In this document: piece after piece, positions 42,612 to 52,489 of the stretch
Layout: every line of letters starts with the position of its first letter
Position numbering within the stretch: the first letter of the stretch is position 1
Assembly (NCBI GenBank): GCA_016215605.1
Contig: JACRJB010000043.1
Coordinates: forward strand, 1-64,000
Origin: Rhodopseudomonas palustris
Lineage (GTDB): Bacteria > Pseudomonadota > Alphaproteobacteria > Rhizobiales > Xanthobacteraceae
Length of the DNA: 64,000 nt
Direction of reading: 5' to 3'
Notes under the pieces: model-generated
Database searches by the model: none
The model's input: the letters and a program-made list of their open reading frames with translations, nothing else
Told to the model about the DNA's origin: nothing
Made by a program: the position numbers and the translations under genes

Positions 42612-42630
42612 TCCTCACATGTAGTGAGGA
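42612..42630. repeat. Small hairpin in the Tim44/secB gap
   Basis: TCCTCAC-ATGTA-GTGAGGA, a perfect 7-bp stem about 85 bases before the Tim44-like start on its strand. No T tract follows on either strand, so it is more likely an operator or leader structure than a terminator. Confidence 0.4.
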
Positions 42631-42784
42631 ACTTTGCCCAGCCAATGGCGCCTTTTGGCACAGCCGACCGGGTTGGCAAGCCCCCCGTCGCGCCGCGGCC
42701 GGGCTTCGGATGGACGGAATGTAAGCCCTTCGCCGCGGCGGGGAAACCGGATCATTGTAAGAAAGTTCAATCCGCCAGTGATTT

Positions 42785-42805
42785 AGGCAGGCCCTGGGCC
42801 TGCCT
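42785..42805. repeat. GC-rich 21-base inverted repeat in the Tim44/secB gap
   Basis: AGGCAGGCCC-T-GGGCCTGCCT, 10-bp perfect arms around one base. Apart from this and the hairpin at 42612 I see nothing in the 453-base gap 42530-42982. Confidence 0.45.
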
Positions 42806-42982
42806 GGGGGCGGTTTCGAGCGTGCCGTCCCGAGATTTGGTGCCGGACGTTGCGGCTTCGGTCGACCTTGTGGACGGCCGCAGGCCTATGATAGCCACTC
42901 GCCGACAGATTCACCCGCCATCCGCGCGACTGCAGCCGCCTGCCGGCCGCAAGATCCCGCACACGCCCCAGGAGAGATTTCG

Positions 42983-43456
42983 ATGACCAACGGAAACGGC
43001 ACCCCTCCGGAGGCCGGCGCTCCTCCGCAGCTCAACGTCCTGGCGCAATACACCAAGGACCTGTCGTTCGAAAACCCGAACGCCCCGGCGTCGCTGGCGC
43101 CGCAGCAGAACCAGCCGGCGATCAACATCCAGATCAATGTCGGCGCCAACAACCTCGCCGAGAACGAGTTCGAGGTGACGCTGTCGATCGAGGGCAAGGC
43201 GGAATCCGGCAGCACCGTGCTGTTCAGCTTCGAGCTCGCTTATGCCGGCGTGTTTCGGATCGTCAACGTGCCGCAGGAAAACCTGCACCCGCTGATCATG
43301 ATCGAGTGCCCGCGGCTGCTGTTCCCGTTCGCCCGCGAGATTATCGCCAGCGCCGTCCGCGATGGCGGCTTCCCGCCGCTGATGCTGGATCCGGTCGATT
43401 TCGTGGGCCTGTATCGCCAGAACCTGGAACGGGCGCAGCAGGGCCAGCCGAGCTGA
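42983..43456 (+). CDS. secB: Protein-export chaperone SecB
   Basis: A tetrameric cytoplasmic chaperone that keeps preproteins unfolded and hands them to SecA. It has 157 residues: a variable N-terminus, then [20 protein letters not shown], the [18 protein letters not shown] strand region, [11 protein letters not shown] and the C-terminal [22 protein letters not shown] lies 8 bases before ATG 42983. It is in the origin-proximal cluster but on the strand opposite to dnaQ. Confidence 0.97.
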   Translation: MTNGNGTPPEAGAPPQLNVLAQYTKDLSFENPNAPASLAPQQNQPAINIQINVGANNLAENEFEVTLSIEGKAESGSTVLFSFELAYAGVFRIVNVPQENLHPLIMIECPRLLFPFAREIIASAVRDGGFPPLMLDPVDFVGLYRQNLERAQQGQPS

Positions 43457-43507
43457 GATCAGCACGGCCGACGGCATCATCTCTCACAGATGAGCCATTT
43501 CAGCGTG

Positions 43508-43586
43508 ATGGCCGGGCTTGTCCCGGCCATCTGCGCATTCCGGTGATGAGCCATCAAACGTAGATGCCCGGCACGAGGCCGGGCAT
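43508..43586. repeat. Pair of short palindromes between secB and dnaQ
   Basis: Two hairpin units: ATGGCCGGGCTTGTCCCGGCCAT sits at 43508-43530 and ATGCCCGGCACGAGGCCGGGCAT at 43564-43586; each has a 9-10-bp stem. They are diverged half-copies of the dispersed palindrome family, and may act as a barrier between the convergent genes. Confidence 0.65.
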
Positions 43587-43610
43587 GACGAGCTCTGATA
43601 TTCGCCCGGT

Positions 43611-44306
43611 TCAGGCGCCGGCGAGATATTCTTTCCAGATCGCCTTGTCCCCCATGGTGGCGATGAAGGCGGCGTGGGCCTCGATGTCGAGATCGCTGAC
43701 CCGCGGCGCCAAAGGTGTCGCGCGGTGCCGACGGGGCGTATCGCCGCTGGCCCCGGTCCGCTCCGACGGCACCTCGGCCAGAATCAGTTGCGACTGCCGG
43801 GCGCCGATCAGATCGATATAGACTTCAGCCAGCAGTTCGGCGTCGAGCAACGCGCCGTGCTTGGTGCGGCGTGAATTGTCGATCGCGTAGCGCGAGCACA
43901 GATCGTCGAGCCGGTTCGACACGCCCGGATGCTTGCGGCGCGCCAGCAGCAGCGTATCGACCAGCCGCTCCCGCGGGATCGCCGCCCGCGACAGCCGCCC
44001 GAGCTCCGCATTGATGAAGCCGATGTCGAACGAGGCGTTGTGGATCACCAGCGGCGCGTCGCCGATGAATTCGACGAATTCGTCGGCGATCTCGGCGAAC
44101 AGCGGCTTGTCGGCGAGAAACTCGGCCGACAGCCCGTGCACCGCGAAGGCTTCGGCCGGCATGTCCCGCTCGGGATTGATGTAGCGGTGATACACCTGCC
44201 CGGTCGGCATCCGGTTGAAGATCTCGACGCAGCCGATTTCGACCAGCCGATCGCCGCGCAGCGGATCGAGGCCGGTGGTTTCGGTATCGAGAACGATTTC
44301 ACGCAT
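43611..44306 (-). CDS. dnaQ: DNA polymerase III epsilon subunit (proofreading exonuclease)
   Basis: The 3'-5' exonuclease of the replicative polymerase. It has 231 residues with all DEDDh motifs: Exo I VLDTETTGLDP, Exo II IHNASFDIGFIN, Exo III HGALLDAELLAEVY. The C-terminal ~55 residues hold the clamp/alpha-binding region. It is in the origin-proximal set with coaE and maf, transcribed leftward away from the putative origin. Confidence 0.97.
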   Translation of the reverse strand: MREIVLDTETTGLDPLRGDRLVEIGCVEIFNRMPTGQVYHRYINPERDMPAEAFAVHGLSAEFLADKPLFAEIADEFVEFIGDAPLVIHNASFDIGFINAELGRLSRAAIPRERLVDTLLLARRKHPGVSNRLDDLCSRYAIDNSRRTKHGALLDAELLAEVYIDLIGARQSQLILAEVPSERTGASGDTPRRHRATPLAPRVSDLDIEAHAAFIATMGDKAIWKEYLAGA

Positions 44307-44342
44307 CGTGGGCTGGTCGCTTGCTCGTGTGCTGCCGGCGAA

Positions 44343-44942
44343 TCACGGCCGCCGTCGCGGCATCTTAGCAGCCGCGGTGAGGATTTCGCGGATCTGCGCC
44401 CGCACCGGGTCGAGCCCATGCGAGGTATCCACCAGGAAATCCGCGCGCTTGCGCTTCTCGGCGTCGGGCATCTGCCGCGCCAGGATGGCGTCGAGCTTCT
44501 CCGGGGTCATGTTGTCGCGCGCGAGAATGCGCTCGCGCTGCACCTCCGGCGACGTGGTGACCACGACCACCGCATCGACCCGCTTCTCGCCGCCGGTTTC
44601 GAACAGCAGCGGCACGTCGACCACCGCGATCGGCGCCCCGGATGATTCGGCATCGTCGAGAAAATTCTGATGATGCGAGCGCAGCATCGGATGCACGATC
44701 TGCTCCAGCCGCTTCATCGCATCGGCATCGTGCACGACGTTGGCCGACAGCAATGCGCGATCGACCTTGCCGTTGACGATCGTTCCGGGAAATGCCGCCT
44801 CGATCGCCGGCACCGCTTCGCCTTCATAGATCTTATGCACCGTGGCATCGGCGTCGTAGACCGGCACGCCGGCCTCCTGGAACAGCTTCGCGGTGGTGGA
44901 TTTGCCCATCCCGATCGACCCGGTGAGCCCGAGTATCAGCAT
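44343..44942 (-). CDS. coaE: Dephospho-CoA kinase
   Basis: The last step of coenzyme A synthesis. It has 199 residues: P-loop [19 protein letters not shown] at the N-terminus, [13 protein letters not shown], and the lid region [19 protein letters not shown]. It is 36 bases before dnaQ and 30 bases after the Maf gene; in many Alphaproteobacteria aroE sits between the latter two, but not here. Confidence 0.97.
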   Translation of the reverse strand: MLILGLTGSIGMGKSTTAKLFQEAGVPVYDADATVHKIYEGEAVPAIEAAFPGTIVNGKVDRALLSANVVHDADAMKRLEQIVHPMLRSHHQNFLDDAESSGAPIAVVDVPLLFETGGEKRVDAVVVVTTSPEVQRERILARDNMTPEKLDAILARQMPDAEKRKRADFLVDTSHGLDPVRAQIREILTAAAKMPRRRP

Positions 44943-44972
44943 TCCGCCCCCCTCCGCTTCGCCCGTTTCCAG

Positions 44973-45581
44973 CTAGAACGACAACAGTTTCTGGCTACGC
45001 AGAAATCCGAGCAAGGGCAACAGCGGCAGGCCGAGAATAGTGAAGTGGTCGCCGTGAATGCCGTCGAACAGATGCACGCCGAGGCCTTCGACCTGATAGC
45101 CGCCGACGCTCGAGGTCGCGTTGTCGCCGGCCTCGTCGAGATAGGCGGCGATTTCGTCGTCGCTGAGCGGCCGCATCGTCATCCGCGCGATCACGACCTC
45201 CGCGAACAAGGTGATGCCGTTGCGCACCAGGGCGATCGCCGAATGCAGCTCGTGGCGGCGGCCGGCGAGCTCGCGCAATTGTTTCGCAGCCTCGTTGCGG
45301 TCGGCCGGCTTGTTGAAGCCGCGCGCGCCGAGCGCCAGCGTTTGGTCGGCGCCGAGCACCAGGCGGCCGGGATGATGGTTCGAAACGAAGGCGGCCTTTT
45401 CTTCCGCCAGTAGTGCGGCGATCTCGCCGGGCGCGGACAGGCCGGAGGCCTTGGCAATGCCACGCTCGTCGATGTCGGCCGGGATCGCATCGAACGGAAT
45501 CCCCGCATGGGTCAGCAGCGCTTGCCGGGCCCGGCTTTGCGAGGCCAGCACCAGCGGTTGCGGCCCGAGCCACAACGTCAT
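44973..45581 (-). CDS. Maf family nucleoside triphosphate pyrophosphatase
   Basis: A house-cleaning pyrophosphatase of the Maf/YceF family, acting on modified pyrimidine or 7-methyl-GTP nucleotides. It has 202 residues: [20 protein letters not shown], the acidic [19 protein letters not shown] segment and [19 protein letters not shown]. The subfamily (YhdE or YceF) is not certain. Its ATG overlaps the stop of the DUF299 gene upstream. Confidence 0.94.
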   Translation of the reverse strand: MTLWLGPQPLVLASQSRARQALLTHAGIPFDAIPADIDERGIAKASGLSAPGEIAALLAEEKAAFVSNHHPGRLVLGADQTLALGARGFNKPADRNEAAKQLRELAGRRHELHSAIALVRNGITLFAEVVIARMTMRPLSDDEIAAYLDEAGDNATSSVGGYQVEGLGVHLFDGIHGDHFTILGLPLLPLLGFLRSQKLLSF

Positions 45582-46420
45582 TCGGACATCCTCTGGCGTT
45601 GGCGGTCGGCCAGCAGTTTCATGATCGCCGCGGCGGTTTCCTCGATCGAGCGCCGGGTGACGTCGAGCAGCGACCAGCCGTATTTGGCGCTGAGCTTGCG
45701 CGCCAGCACCACCTCGTCGGTCACCGCCTGGCGATCGATATAGGAGTCGTTGCCAGAGCCGGCGCCGATGCTCAGCAGCCGGTTCTGCCGCACCTGGATC
45801 AGCCGTTCCGGCGATGCGTGCAGGCTGACGACCAGCGGCTTCTTCAATGTCTCGAGCTGGTGCGGGATCGGAATCCCGGCGACCAGCGGCACATTGGCGG
45901 TGCGGATGCCGCGATTGGCCAGATAGATCGAGGTCGGCGTCTTCGAGGTGCGCGACACCCCGACCAGCACCACATCGGCTTCTTCGAGGCCTTCGACGTG
46001 CTGGCCGTCGTCATGCATCATCGAATAATTCAGCGCATCGATGCGCTTGAAATATTCGGCATTGAGGGTGTGCTGGGCGCCGACCCGACCGGTGGTGGAG
46101 GCGCCGAGATAGGCCTCGAACAATTGCATCACCGGACCGATGATCGACAGGCTGGGGCTGTTGATCTCCTGGCATTTGGCTTCGAGCCGGCTGACGAGCT
46201 CGCTCTCCAGCAGAGTGAACAGCACGATGCCGGGCGATTCCTCGATCTCCTGCAGCACGCGGTCGAGCTGCTTCTGGCTGCGCACCAGGGGATAGACGTG
46301 TTCCACCGGGGTGACGTTGGCGTATTGCGCAGCGACGGCGCGCGACACCGTGATCAGGGTCTCGCCGGTCGAATCGGACACCAGGTGAAGGTGAAAATAG
46401 CTGCCGTCGGTCAGCATCAT
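45578..46420 (-). CDS. DUF299 bifunctional kinase/pyrophosphorylase (PPDK/PEP synthase regulator)
   Basis: This family switches pyruvate phosphate dikinase or PEP synthase by ADP-dependent phosphorylation and Pi-dependent dephosphorylation of a threonine. ~280 residues: start [20 protein letters not shown], and the P-loop-like [24 protein letters not shown] 46420 or 46417 is chosen; an upstream frame to 46483 adds 21 unconserved residues. In Caulobacter the equivalent gene (RP001/CC0001) borders oriC, which supports the origin call just upstream. Confidence 0.93.
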   Translation of the reverse strand: MMLTDGSYFHLHLVSDSTGETLITVSRAVAAQYANVTPVEHVYPLVRSQKQLDRVLQEIEESPGIVLFTLLESELVSRLEAKCQEINSPSLSIIGPVMQLFEAYLGASTTGRVGAQHTLNAEYFKRIDALNYSMMHDDGQHVEGLEEADVVLVGVSRTSKTPTSIYLANRGIRTANVPLVAGIPIPHQLETLKKPLVVSLHASPERLIQVRQNRLLSIGAGSGNDSYIDRQAVTDEVVLARKLSAKYGWSLLDVTRRSIEETAAAIMKLLADRQRQRMSE

Positions 46421-46870
46421 GACCCTGTGTATCCTGTGAACAACGGGGCGAAAGCCGCCGGATTGCGGCACCGCGACCGGCACGGGCGGGATAACCCGGT
46501 TTTTTCTTCACAGGCCTCGGGTGAGGAAATCGTCTCGGGATGGTGTCGAGGTTAGCGGGCGAATGTGGATTTGTCTCTTGATAAAGAGACCGGTATCGCG
46601 GCGCAAACGCCGATGCGCCAGGTGTTCGGCCGATCCTGGCGGATGCCGTCCTGGGCTGTGCACATGTGAATCGTGCAAGGACAAGCCGGAGCGTCTGTTG
46701 CGCCGGCACAATCCACGTTCACTACGACTCAAACCCTAAGAATCTATAAATATTGTTTAGAGGGGTGAAGCTTGCGGAAAACCCGGTGATCGCGCATTCG
46801 AGTAACGCGTGGCGCGGGCAGCGCGTTCCCGATGGGCTCGGGAAATTCCGCGCAGGCGGTGGGGCGACCG
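46421..46870. other. Candidate chromosomal replication origin (oriC)
   Basis: A 450-base gap between the leftward DUF299 gene and rightward hemJ. It holds an AT-rich tract (46737-46761: 21 of 25 bases A/T in a GC-rich genome) suited to unwinding, and several degenerate matches to the DnaA box TTATCCACA or its complement: TGTGAACAA (46436-46444), TTCTTCACA (46503-46511) and TGTGGATTT (46565-46573), each with two mismatches. The position matches the alphaproteobacterial origin next to RP001, gene orientation diverges here, and parS sites follow 4-7 kb away. No perfect DnaA box is present, so confidence is moderate. Confidence 0.55.
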
Positions 46871-47311
46871 ATGATCGACTGGTCCGATATTTATCTCTGG
46901 GTGAAGAGCCTGCATGTCGTCGCGGTGATCTCGTGGATGGCCGGGATGCTCTACATGCCGCGGTTGTTCGTCTACCACTGCTCCGCCGAGATCGGCTCGA
47001 AGCAGTCCGAAACCTTCAAGATCATGGAGCGGCGGCTCTACAAGGCGATCATGAATCCGGCGATGATGGTCGCGTGGGCCGCCGGCCTCGTCATCGCCTG
47101 GGAGCAGGGCTATTTCACCTCGGGCTGGTTTCACGCCAAGCTCGGCGCGGTGGTGCTGATGACGGTGATTCACGTGATGCTGGGTCGCTATGTGCGCGAT
47201 TTCGCCGCAGACCGGAACACGCGGTCTCATAAATTCTATCGCGTAATCAACGAGATACCGACTGTTCTGATGGTCGCTGCGGTGATCTTCGTGATCGTCA
47301 AGCCGTTCTGA
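46871..47311 (+). CDS. hemJ: Protoporphyrinogen oxidase HemJ
   Basis: A small inner-membrane enzyme that oxidises protoporphyrinogen IX in heme and bacteriochlorophyll synthesis. 146 residues with four hydrophobic helices (about 8-28, 56-74, 82-101, 126-144) and the conserved YLWVKSLHVVAVISWMAGMLYMPRLFVYH (only part of which is needed to identify it; key histidines H14 and H33). ATG 46871 is preferred over an in-frame start at 46832. hemE, often adjacent in relatives, is not in this window. Confidence 0.93.
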   Translation: MIDWSDIYLWVKSLHVVAVISWMAGMLYMPRLFVYHCSAEIGSKQSETFKIMERRLYKAIMNPAMMVAWAAGLVIAWEQGYFTSGWFHAKLGAVVLMTVIHVMLGRYVRDFAADRNTRSHKFYRVINEIPTVLMVAAVIFVIVKPF

Positions 47312-47583
47312 TGCCGCAAAATCGGGCTTCGGGCCGGTGCCGAACGCCTTGCATGGCCGCGGACGATTTTCTATAGTTGCTGCGTCCCACCTAAAGCAGG
47401 CGAATGTGGTTGCGATCTGGTTTCGTATGAACCGGCCGCCGCATCGGGTTTGAAGCCTCTCTGCACCTTCCTTGCTCAAGACGTCGTCGACCTGAAGACC
47501 TGCGGACTCTCCTGTATTTTCCAGTCTCCGCTCTCTTCCGCTGACGAATCCCCTCTCTCGATTTTTTCCACAGGACCACCCCA

Positions 47584-48849
47584 ATGCGGGAAATGAAACT
47601 TCAAGACCTCAAGGCCAAGACGCCGGCCGAGCTCGTCTCGTTTGCGGAAGAGCTGGGGGTCGAGAACGCCAGCACGATGCGCAAGCAGGAGCTGATGTTC
47701 GCCTGTCTGAAGCAATTGTCGGCGAAAGAGACCGATATTATCGGTGAAGGTGTCGTCGAGGTTCTGTCCGACGGCTTCGGCTTCCTGCGCTCGCCGGATG
47801 CCAACTACCTGCCGGGTCCGGACGACATCTACGTCTCGCCGTCGCAGATCCGCCGCTTCGGCCTGCGCACCGGCGACACCATCGAGGGCCACATCCGCAG
47901 CCCGAAGGAAGGCGAACGCTACTTCGCGCTGCTCAAGGTCAACACGCTGAACTTCGAGGATCCCGAGAAGTCCAAGCACAAGGTCAATTTCGACAATCTC
48001 ACGCCGCTGTTTCCGGACGAACGCTTCCGGCTCGAGATCGACGATCCGACCCGCAAGGATCTGTCGGCCCGTGTCATCGACATCGTGGCGCCGATCGGCA
48101 AAGGCCAGCGCGCGCTGATCGTCGCGCCGCCGCGCACCGGCAAGACCGTGCTGATGCAGAACATCGCGCATTCGATCACCGCCAATCATCCGGAATGCTA
48201 TCTGATCGTGCTGCTGATCGACGAGCGGCCCGAAGAAGTCACCGACATGCAGCGCTCGGTGAAGGGTGAGGTGGTGTCCTCGACCTTCGACGAACCCGCA
48301 GTGCGCCACGTCCAGGTCGCCGAGATGGTGATCGAGAAGGCCAAGCGGCTGGTCGAACACGGCCGCGACGTCGTCATCCTGCTCGATTCCATCACCCGTC
48401 TGGGTCGCGCCTACAACACGGTGGTGCCGTCGTCCGGCAAGGTGCTGACCGGCGGCGTCGATGCCAACGCGCTGCAGCGGCCGAAGCGCTTCTTCGGCGC
48501 GGCGCGCAACATCGAAGAGGGCGGTTCGCTCACCATCATCGCCACTGCGCTGGTCGACACCGGCTCGCGCATGGACGAAGTGATCTTCGAAGAGTTCAAG
48601 GGCACCGGCAACTCGGAGCTGATCCTCGACCGCAAGGTCTCCGACAAGCGGACCTTCCCGGCGATCGACATCTCGCGCTCCGGCACCCGCAAGGAAGAGC
48701 TGATCACCGATCCGCAGCTCTTGAAGAAGATGTATGTGCTGCGCCGGATCCTGAATCCGATGGGGACGATGGATGCGATCGACTTCCTGCTCGACAAGCT
48801 GCGCAACACCAAGAACAACTCCGAGTTCTTCGAGTCGATGAACACCTGA
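47584..48849 (+). CDS. rho: Transcription termination factor Rho
   Basis: A hexameric RNA-dependent ATPase that ends untranslated transcripts. It has 421 residues: an N-terminal helical domain, RNA-binding primary site with [20 protein letters not shown], Walker [18 protein letters not shown], Walker [19 protein letters not shown]-loop and the R-loop [21 protein letters not shown] region. AGGACC precedes ATG 47584 (a second Met lies 3 codons later). The 272-base gap before it (47312-47583) shows nothing I can name; long rho leaders are often autoregulatory. Confidence 0.98.
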   Translation: MREMKLQDLKAKTPAELVSFAEELGVENASTMRKQELMFACLKQLSAKETDIIGEGVVEVLSDGFGFLRSPDANYLPGPDDIYVSPSQIRRFGLRTGDTIEGHIRSPKEGERYFALLKVNTLNFEDPEKSKHKVNFDNLTPLFPDERFRLEIDDPTRKDLSARVIDIVAPIGKGQRALIVAPPRTGKTVLMQNIAHSITANHPECYLIVLLIDERPEEVTDMQRSVKGEVVSSTFDEPAVRHVQVAEMVIEKAKRLVEHGRDVVILLDSITRLGRAYNTVVPSSGKVLTGGVDANALQRPKRFFGAARNIEEGGSLTIIATALVDTGSRMDEVIFEEFKGTGNSELILDRKVSDKRTFPAIDISRSGTRKEELITDPQLLKKMYVLRRILNPMGTMDAIDFLLDKLRNTKNNSEFFESMNT

Positions 48850-48875
48850 TCGACCGATCTCGGCGACGACGATCG

Positions 48876-48903
48876 AGGGCGCCCCGCAACGGGCGCTCTT
48901 TTT
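48876..48903 (+). terminator. Rho-independent terminator after rho
   Basis: AGGGCGCCC (48876-48884) pairs with GGGCGCTCT (48891-48899), one G-T wobble, loop of 6, then TTTTT. It separates rho from mnmE, whose ATG is about 55 bases further on. Confidence 0.75.
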
Positions 48904-48957
48904 CGTTGCGGTGGAATCCGCGTTGCGTCGGGCCGCGCGGCTCGGCAAGACAGGCGT

Positions 48958-50337
48958 ATGCATCCGAGCGACCAGACCATCTTCGCCCTCGCGACCGGGC
49001 CGTTGCCTTCGGCGCTGGCGATCGTGCGCGTGTCCGGGCCGCGCGCCGGCGAACTGGTGACCGCGCTGACCGGCTCGCTGCCGCCGCCGCGGACGGCTCG
49101 GAGATGTCAGATTCACGATCAAAATCAGGAGCTTATTGACGACAGCGTGGTGCTGTGGTTCGTCGGTCCGGCGAGCGCCACGGGTGAGGATGTCGCCGAA
49201 TTTCACATCCATGGCGGCCGTGCGGTGCTGGCGGCGTTGGTCAAGGCGCTGACAGCGTTCGACGACGTGCGGCCGGCGGAGCCGGGCGAATTCACCCGGC
49301 GAGCGTTCGAGAATGGCAAGCTCGATCTGACCGAGGCCGAGGGGCTCGACGATCTGATTCATGCCGACACCGAGGCACAGCGGCGGCAAGCCGTGCGCCA
49401 GCTCGGCGGCCTGCTCGGCGACAAAGCGCGACGCTGGCGAGGACAGATTATCGAGGCGCTGGCGCTGATCGAGGCGGGGATCGACTTCGCCGACGAAGGC
49501 GACGTGCAGGGCGAGCTGATGGCGCCGGCGCTGCGGACGATCGCGGCGCTACATGACGAAGTTGCAGAAGTGCTTGCGGCACAGGGGAAAGCGGAACGAC
49601 TGCGGGACGGCCTGGTGGTCGCGATCGCGGGTCCGCCGAACGTCGGCAAGTCGACGCTGATCAATCGCCTGGCGCGGCGGGAGGTGGCGATCGTGTCGCC
49701 GCATGCCGGCACGACGCGCGACGTGATCGAAGTGCAGCTCGATCTGCGCGGCTATCCGGTGACGGTGATCGACACCGCGGGGATTCGGGAGAGTGACGAT
49801 CCGGTCGAGCAGGAAGGTGTGCGCCGGGCGAGGGCGCGAGCGGCAGAAGCGGATCTGGTGCTGTGGCTCGGTGATGACGATGCGATCGGTGCAGCGGTAG
49901 AGGGGGCAGCGCCGGTCTGGCGGGTGCGCAACAAGATCGATTTGGCACCCCAGACGGATACCGGCAGGGCCGATTTTGATGCTTCGGGGCTTGGGGCAAA
50001 CCGATGGCAAACCGGAGGCGCTGCTGCCCCAAGCGCGACGTTCGCGATTTCAGCAAAACGGGGCGATGGCGTCGGTGAGCTGATCGAAGCGCTTGCGGGA
50101 TTTGCTGCGCAATATTTCGCGCGCGGCGAGTCCGCAGTGATCAGCCGGGAACGGCATCGGATCTTACTGCAGCAAGCTGAGCGAATGCTGCAGTGCAGCA
50201 TGGTTGCTGGGTTAGCGCCCGAGCTGGTCGCTGAAGAGCTGCGGCTCGCGGCGGGATCTTTGGGGCGGTTACTCGGGCGGGTCGATGTTGAAGACGTCCT
50301 GGGCGAAATCTTTGGGCGGTTCTGCATCGGCAAGTGA
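48958..50337 (+). CDS. mnmE: tRNA uridine-5-carboxymethylaminomethyl modification GTPase MnmE (TrmE)
   Basis: With MnmG it modifies the wobble U34 of tRNAs. It has 459 residues: a formyl-THF-binding N-domain ([50 protein letters not shown]), helical part, G domain with [15 protein letters not shown] and IDTAGIRES, and the C-terminal FCIGK motif with the conserved Cys. Part of the rho-mnmE-mnmG-rsmG-parA-parB order. A 223-base AT-rich gap with parS sites follows. Confidence 0.97.
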   Translation: MHPSDQTIFALATGPLPSALAIVRVSGPRAGELVTALTGSLPPPRTARRCQIHDQNQELIDDSVVLWFVGPASATGEDVAEFHIHGGRAVLAALVKALTAFDDVRPAEPGEFTRRAFENGKLDLTEAEGLDDLIHADTEAQRRQAVRQLGGLLGDKARRWRGQIIEALALIEAGIDFADEGDVQGELMAPALRTIAALHDEVAEVLAAQGKAERLRDGLVVAIAGPPNVGKSTLINRLARREVAIVSPHAGTTRDVIEVQLDLRGYPVTVIDTAGIRESDDPVEQEGVRRARARAAEADLVLWLGDDDAIGAAVEGAAPVWRVRNKIDLAPQTDTGRADFDASGLGANRWQTGGAAAPSATFAISAKRGDGVGELIEALAGFAAQYFARGESAVISRERHRILLQQAERMLQCSMVAGLAPELVAEELRLAAGSLGRLLGRVDVEDVLGEIFGRFCIGK

Positions 50338-50340
50338 GAT

Positions 50341-50382
50341 CATCTAGAATATAGAAATATAATTATATTCATTTATTTGAGA
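50341..50382. other. AT-rich island with a 14-bp palindrome upstream of mnmG
   Basis: About 85 percent A/T over 40 bases, unlike the surrounding GC-rich DNA. It contains the perfect palindrome AATATAATTATATT (50356-50369). It begins just after the mnmE stop codon (50335-50337), about 85 bases before the first parS site. No DnaA-box match is nearby. It could be a promoter element, a protein-binding site or part of a replication or partition zone. Confidence 0.5.
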
Positions 50383-50467
50383 TGTGATGCGGAGTTTCCG
50401 CGAGCGCGAGGCGTGTCGACTGGGGGGCGCGAGCGCGGACCCGCTGCCGGCGCCACCCACGGGGAGC

Positions 50468-50506
50468 TGTTTCACGTGAAACGTGGCCGGCGTTTCACGT
50501 GAAACA
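50468..50506. promoter_or_regulatory. Two parS (ParB-binding) sites upstream of mnmG
   Basis: TGTTTCACGTGAAACG (50468-50483) and CGTTTCACGTGAAACA (50491-50506) each match 15 of 16 bases of the parS consensus TGTTTCACGTGAAACA. They are spaced 7 bases apart in the mnmE-mnmG gap, about 55-95 bases before the mnmG start, and parA-parB lie 3.3 kb downstream. Confidence 0.92.
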
Positions 50507-50560
50507 ACGCCGAATCCAATACCGCTTCAAAGCCATCCAAAGCTGGGTTAAAAGCCGGCC

Positions 50561-52441
50561 ATGCGCAATTCCTTCGATGTCATCGTCATTGGCGGCGGTC
50601 ATGCCGGCTGTGAAGCGGCGGCCGCCGCGGCCCGCCTTGGGGTGTCGACCGCGCTGGTGACGCATCGCTTCGCCACCGTCGGCGCGATGTCCTGCAATCC
50701 GGCGATCGGCGGTCTTGGCAAGGGTCATCTGGCTCGCGAGGTCGATGCGCTCGACGGGCTGATGGGGCGAGTCGCCGATGCCGGCGGCATTCAGTTCCGG
50801 ATGCTCAATCGGCGCAAGGGGCCGGCGGTGCGTGGGCCCCGGGCTCAGGCGGACCGTAAGCTCTATGCCGCGGCGATGCAGGCCGCGATCCGCGAAACCG
50901 CCAATCTCAGCGTGATCGAGGGCGAGGCAGATGCGCTGCTGAGCCAGGCCGGCCGGGTGACGGGGATCCGCCTCGCCGACGGCCGCGAGTTCAGTGCCGG
51001 CGCGGTCGTCATCACCACCGGGACCTTCCTGCGGGGCCTGATCCATCTCGGCGAGCAGAGCTGGCCGGCCGGCCGGATCGACGAAGCGCCGGCGCTCGGT
51101 CTTTCGGCCTCGTTCGAGGCGCTCGGCCTGACGCTCGGGCGGCTCAAGACTGGGACGCCGCCGCGGCTCGATGGCCGGACCATCGACTGGGGCGCCGTCG
51201 AGATGCAGCCGGGCGACGATCCGCCCGAGCCGTTTTCGGTGCTGACGCCGGCGATCACCACCCCGCAGATCGAATGCGGCATCACCCGGACGACGCCGGC
51301 GACCCACGAGGTGATCCGCGCCAACGTTCACCGCTCGCCGATGTATTCCGGGCAGATCCAGTCATCGGGGCCGCGCTATTGCCCGTCGATCGAGGACAAG
51401 ATCGTCAAGTTCGGCGATCGCGACGGCCATCAGATCTTCCTCGAGCCGGAGGGGCTCGACGATCCGACCGTCTACCCGAACGGAATCTCGACCTCGCTGC
51501 CCGAAGAGGTCCAGCGCGCGATTCTGGCCACGATCTCGGGCCTGGAGCGGACCGTGATGATCCGCCCCGGCTATGCGATCGAATACGACCATGTCGACCC
51601 GCGCGAACTGGAGCCGACGCTGCAGACCAAGCGGCTGCGCGGTCTGTTCCTGGCGGGGCAGATCAACGGCACCACCGGATACGAAGAGGCGGCCGCGCAG
51701 GGGCTGGTTGCCGGGCTGAATGCCGCCTTGGCGGCCGGCGGCGGCGATTCGATCGTGTTCGACCGCGCCGACGGCTATCTCGGGGTGATGATCGACGATC
51801 TGGTCACCCGCGGCATCACCGAGCCGTACCGGATGTTCACCTCGCGGGCCGAATATCGCCTGACGCTGCGCGCCGACAACGCCGACCAGCGGCTGACCGA
51901 CAAGGGTCTGGCGCTCGGCTGTGTCGGAGCGGAGCGGGGGGCGTTTCACCGGAGCAAGATGGCGGCGCTGGCGGAGGCGAAGGCGCTGGCGCAATCGCTG
52001 TCGATCACCCCGAACGAGGCCGCCCGCCACGGGCTGTCGCTCAATCGCGACGGCCAGCGGCGGTCGGCGTTCGATCTACTGTCGTATCCGGAGATCGAAT
52101 GGGCCCAGGTCCAGGCGATCTGGCCGGAATTGGCGGTCGTATCGCCGATGATCGCGACGCATGTCGAGATCGACGCCAAGTATCACGTCTATCTCGAACG
52201 CCAGACCGCCGATGTCGCCGCCTTCCGGCGCGACGAGGGGCTGTTGCTCACCGAGGTCGACTACGCTCAGGTGCCGGGATTGTCGAACGAAGCGCGGGTG
52301 CGTTTGGAGCGGCACCGGCCGCGGACAGTCGGGCAGGCGGGCCGCCTCGACGGCATCACGCCGGCGGCACTTGGGATCCTGGCGGCGTATCTGCGGCGGG
52401 AAGCACGGAAGCGGCCGGCAGCGACAGCAGGCGAGGGATAG
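50561..52441 (+). CDS. mnmG: tRNA uridine-5-carboxymethylaminomethyl modification enzyme MnmG (GidA)
   Basis: FAD-dependent partner of MnmE in wobble-uridine modification. It has 626 residues: FAD-binding start [41 protein letters not shown], the [21 protein letters not shown] motif and the C-terminal domain. The gene name gidA comes from location next to origins. Two parS sites lie in its upstream region and one just after its stop. Confidence 0.98.
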   Translation: MRNSFDVIVIGGGHAGCEAAAAAARLGVSTALVTHRFATVGAMSCNPAIGGLGKGHLAREVDALDGLMGRVADAGGIQFRMLNRRKGPAVRGPRAQADRKLYAAAMQAAIRETANLSVIEGEADALLSQAGRVTGIRLADGREFSAGAVVITTGTFLRGLIHLGEQSWPAGRIDEAPALGLSASFEALGLTLGRLKTGTPPRLDGRTIDWGAVEMQPGDDPPEPFSVLTPAITTPQIECGITRTTPATHEVIRANVHRSPMYSGQIQSSGPRYCPSIEDKIVKFGDRDGHQIFLEPEGLDDPTVYPNGISTSLPEEVQRAILATISGLERTVMIRPGYAIEYDHVDPRELEPTLQTKRLRGLFLAGQINGTTGYEEAAAQGLVAGLNAALAAGGGDSIVFDRADGYLGVMIDDLVTRGITEPYRMFTSRAEYRLTLRADNADQRLTDKGLALGCVGAERGAFHRSKMAALAEAKALAQSLSITPNEAARHGLSLNRDGQRRSAFDLLSYPEIEWAQVQAIWPELAVVSPMIATHVEIDAKYHVYLERQTADVAAFRRDEGLLLTEVDYAQVPGLSNEARVRLERHRPRTVGQAGRLDGITPAALGILAAYLRREARKRPAATAGEG

Positions 52442-52445
52442 ACTA

Positions 52446-52469
52446 GCGCTGTTTCACGTGAAACAGCGC
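52446..52469. promoter_or_regulatory. parS site between mnmG and the MmcQ/YjbR gene
   Basis: A perfect 16-bp parS (TGTTTCACGTGAAACA, 52450-52465) extended by matching flanks to a 24-base palindrome (GCGC on the right complementing the left). It starts 5 bases after the mnmG stop codon, between convergent genes, so the hairpin may also influence termination. Confidence 0.93.
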
Positions 52470-52489
52470 CGGTGCGGCGCGTCCCTGAT

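Noticed and set aside
42867-42890. RpoH-like CTTG and CCTATG upstream of secB
   Set aside because: The spacing is 14 bases rather than 17-18 and the -10 part matches only partly, so it does not reach the standard used for dnaK.
47476-49389. 637-codon open frame antisense to rho and mnmE
   Set aside because: It spans two well-supported genes in the wrong strand and has no motif or start signal.
50338-50560. mnmE-mnmG gap as the replication origin
   Set aside because: It is AT-rich and next to mnmG, as in E. coli, but I found no DnaA-box-like sequence; the DUF299-hemJ gap fits the alphaproteobacterial pattern better.
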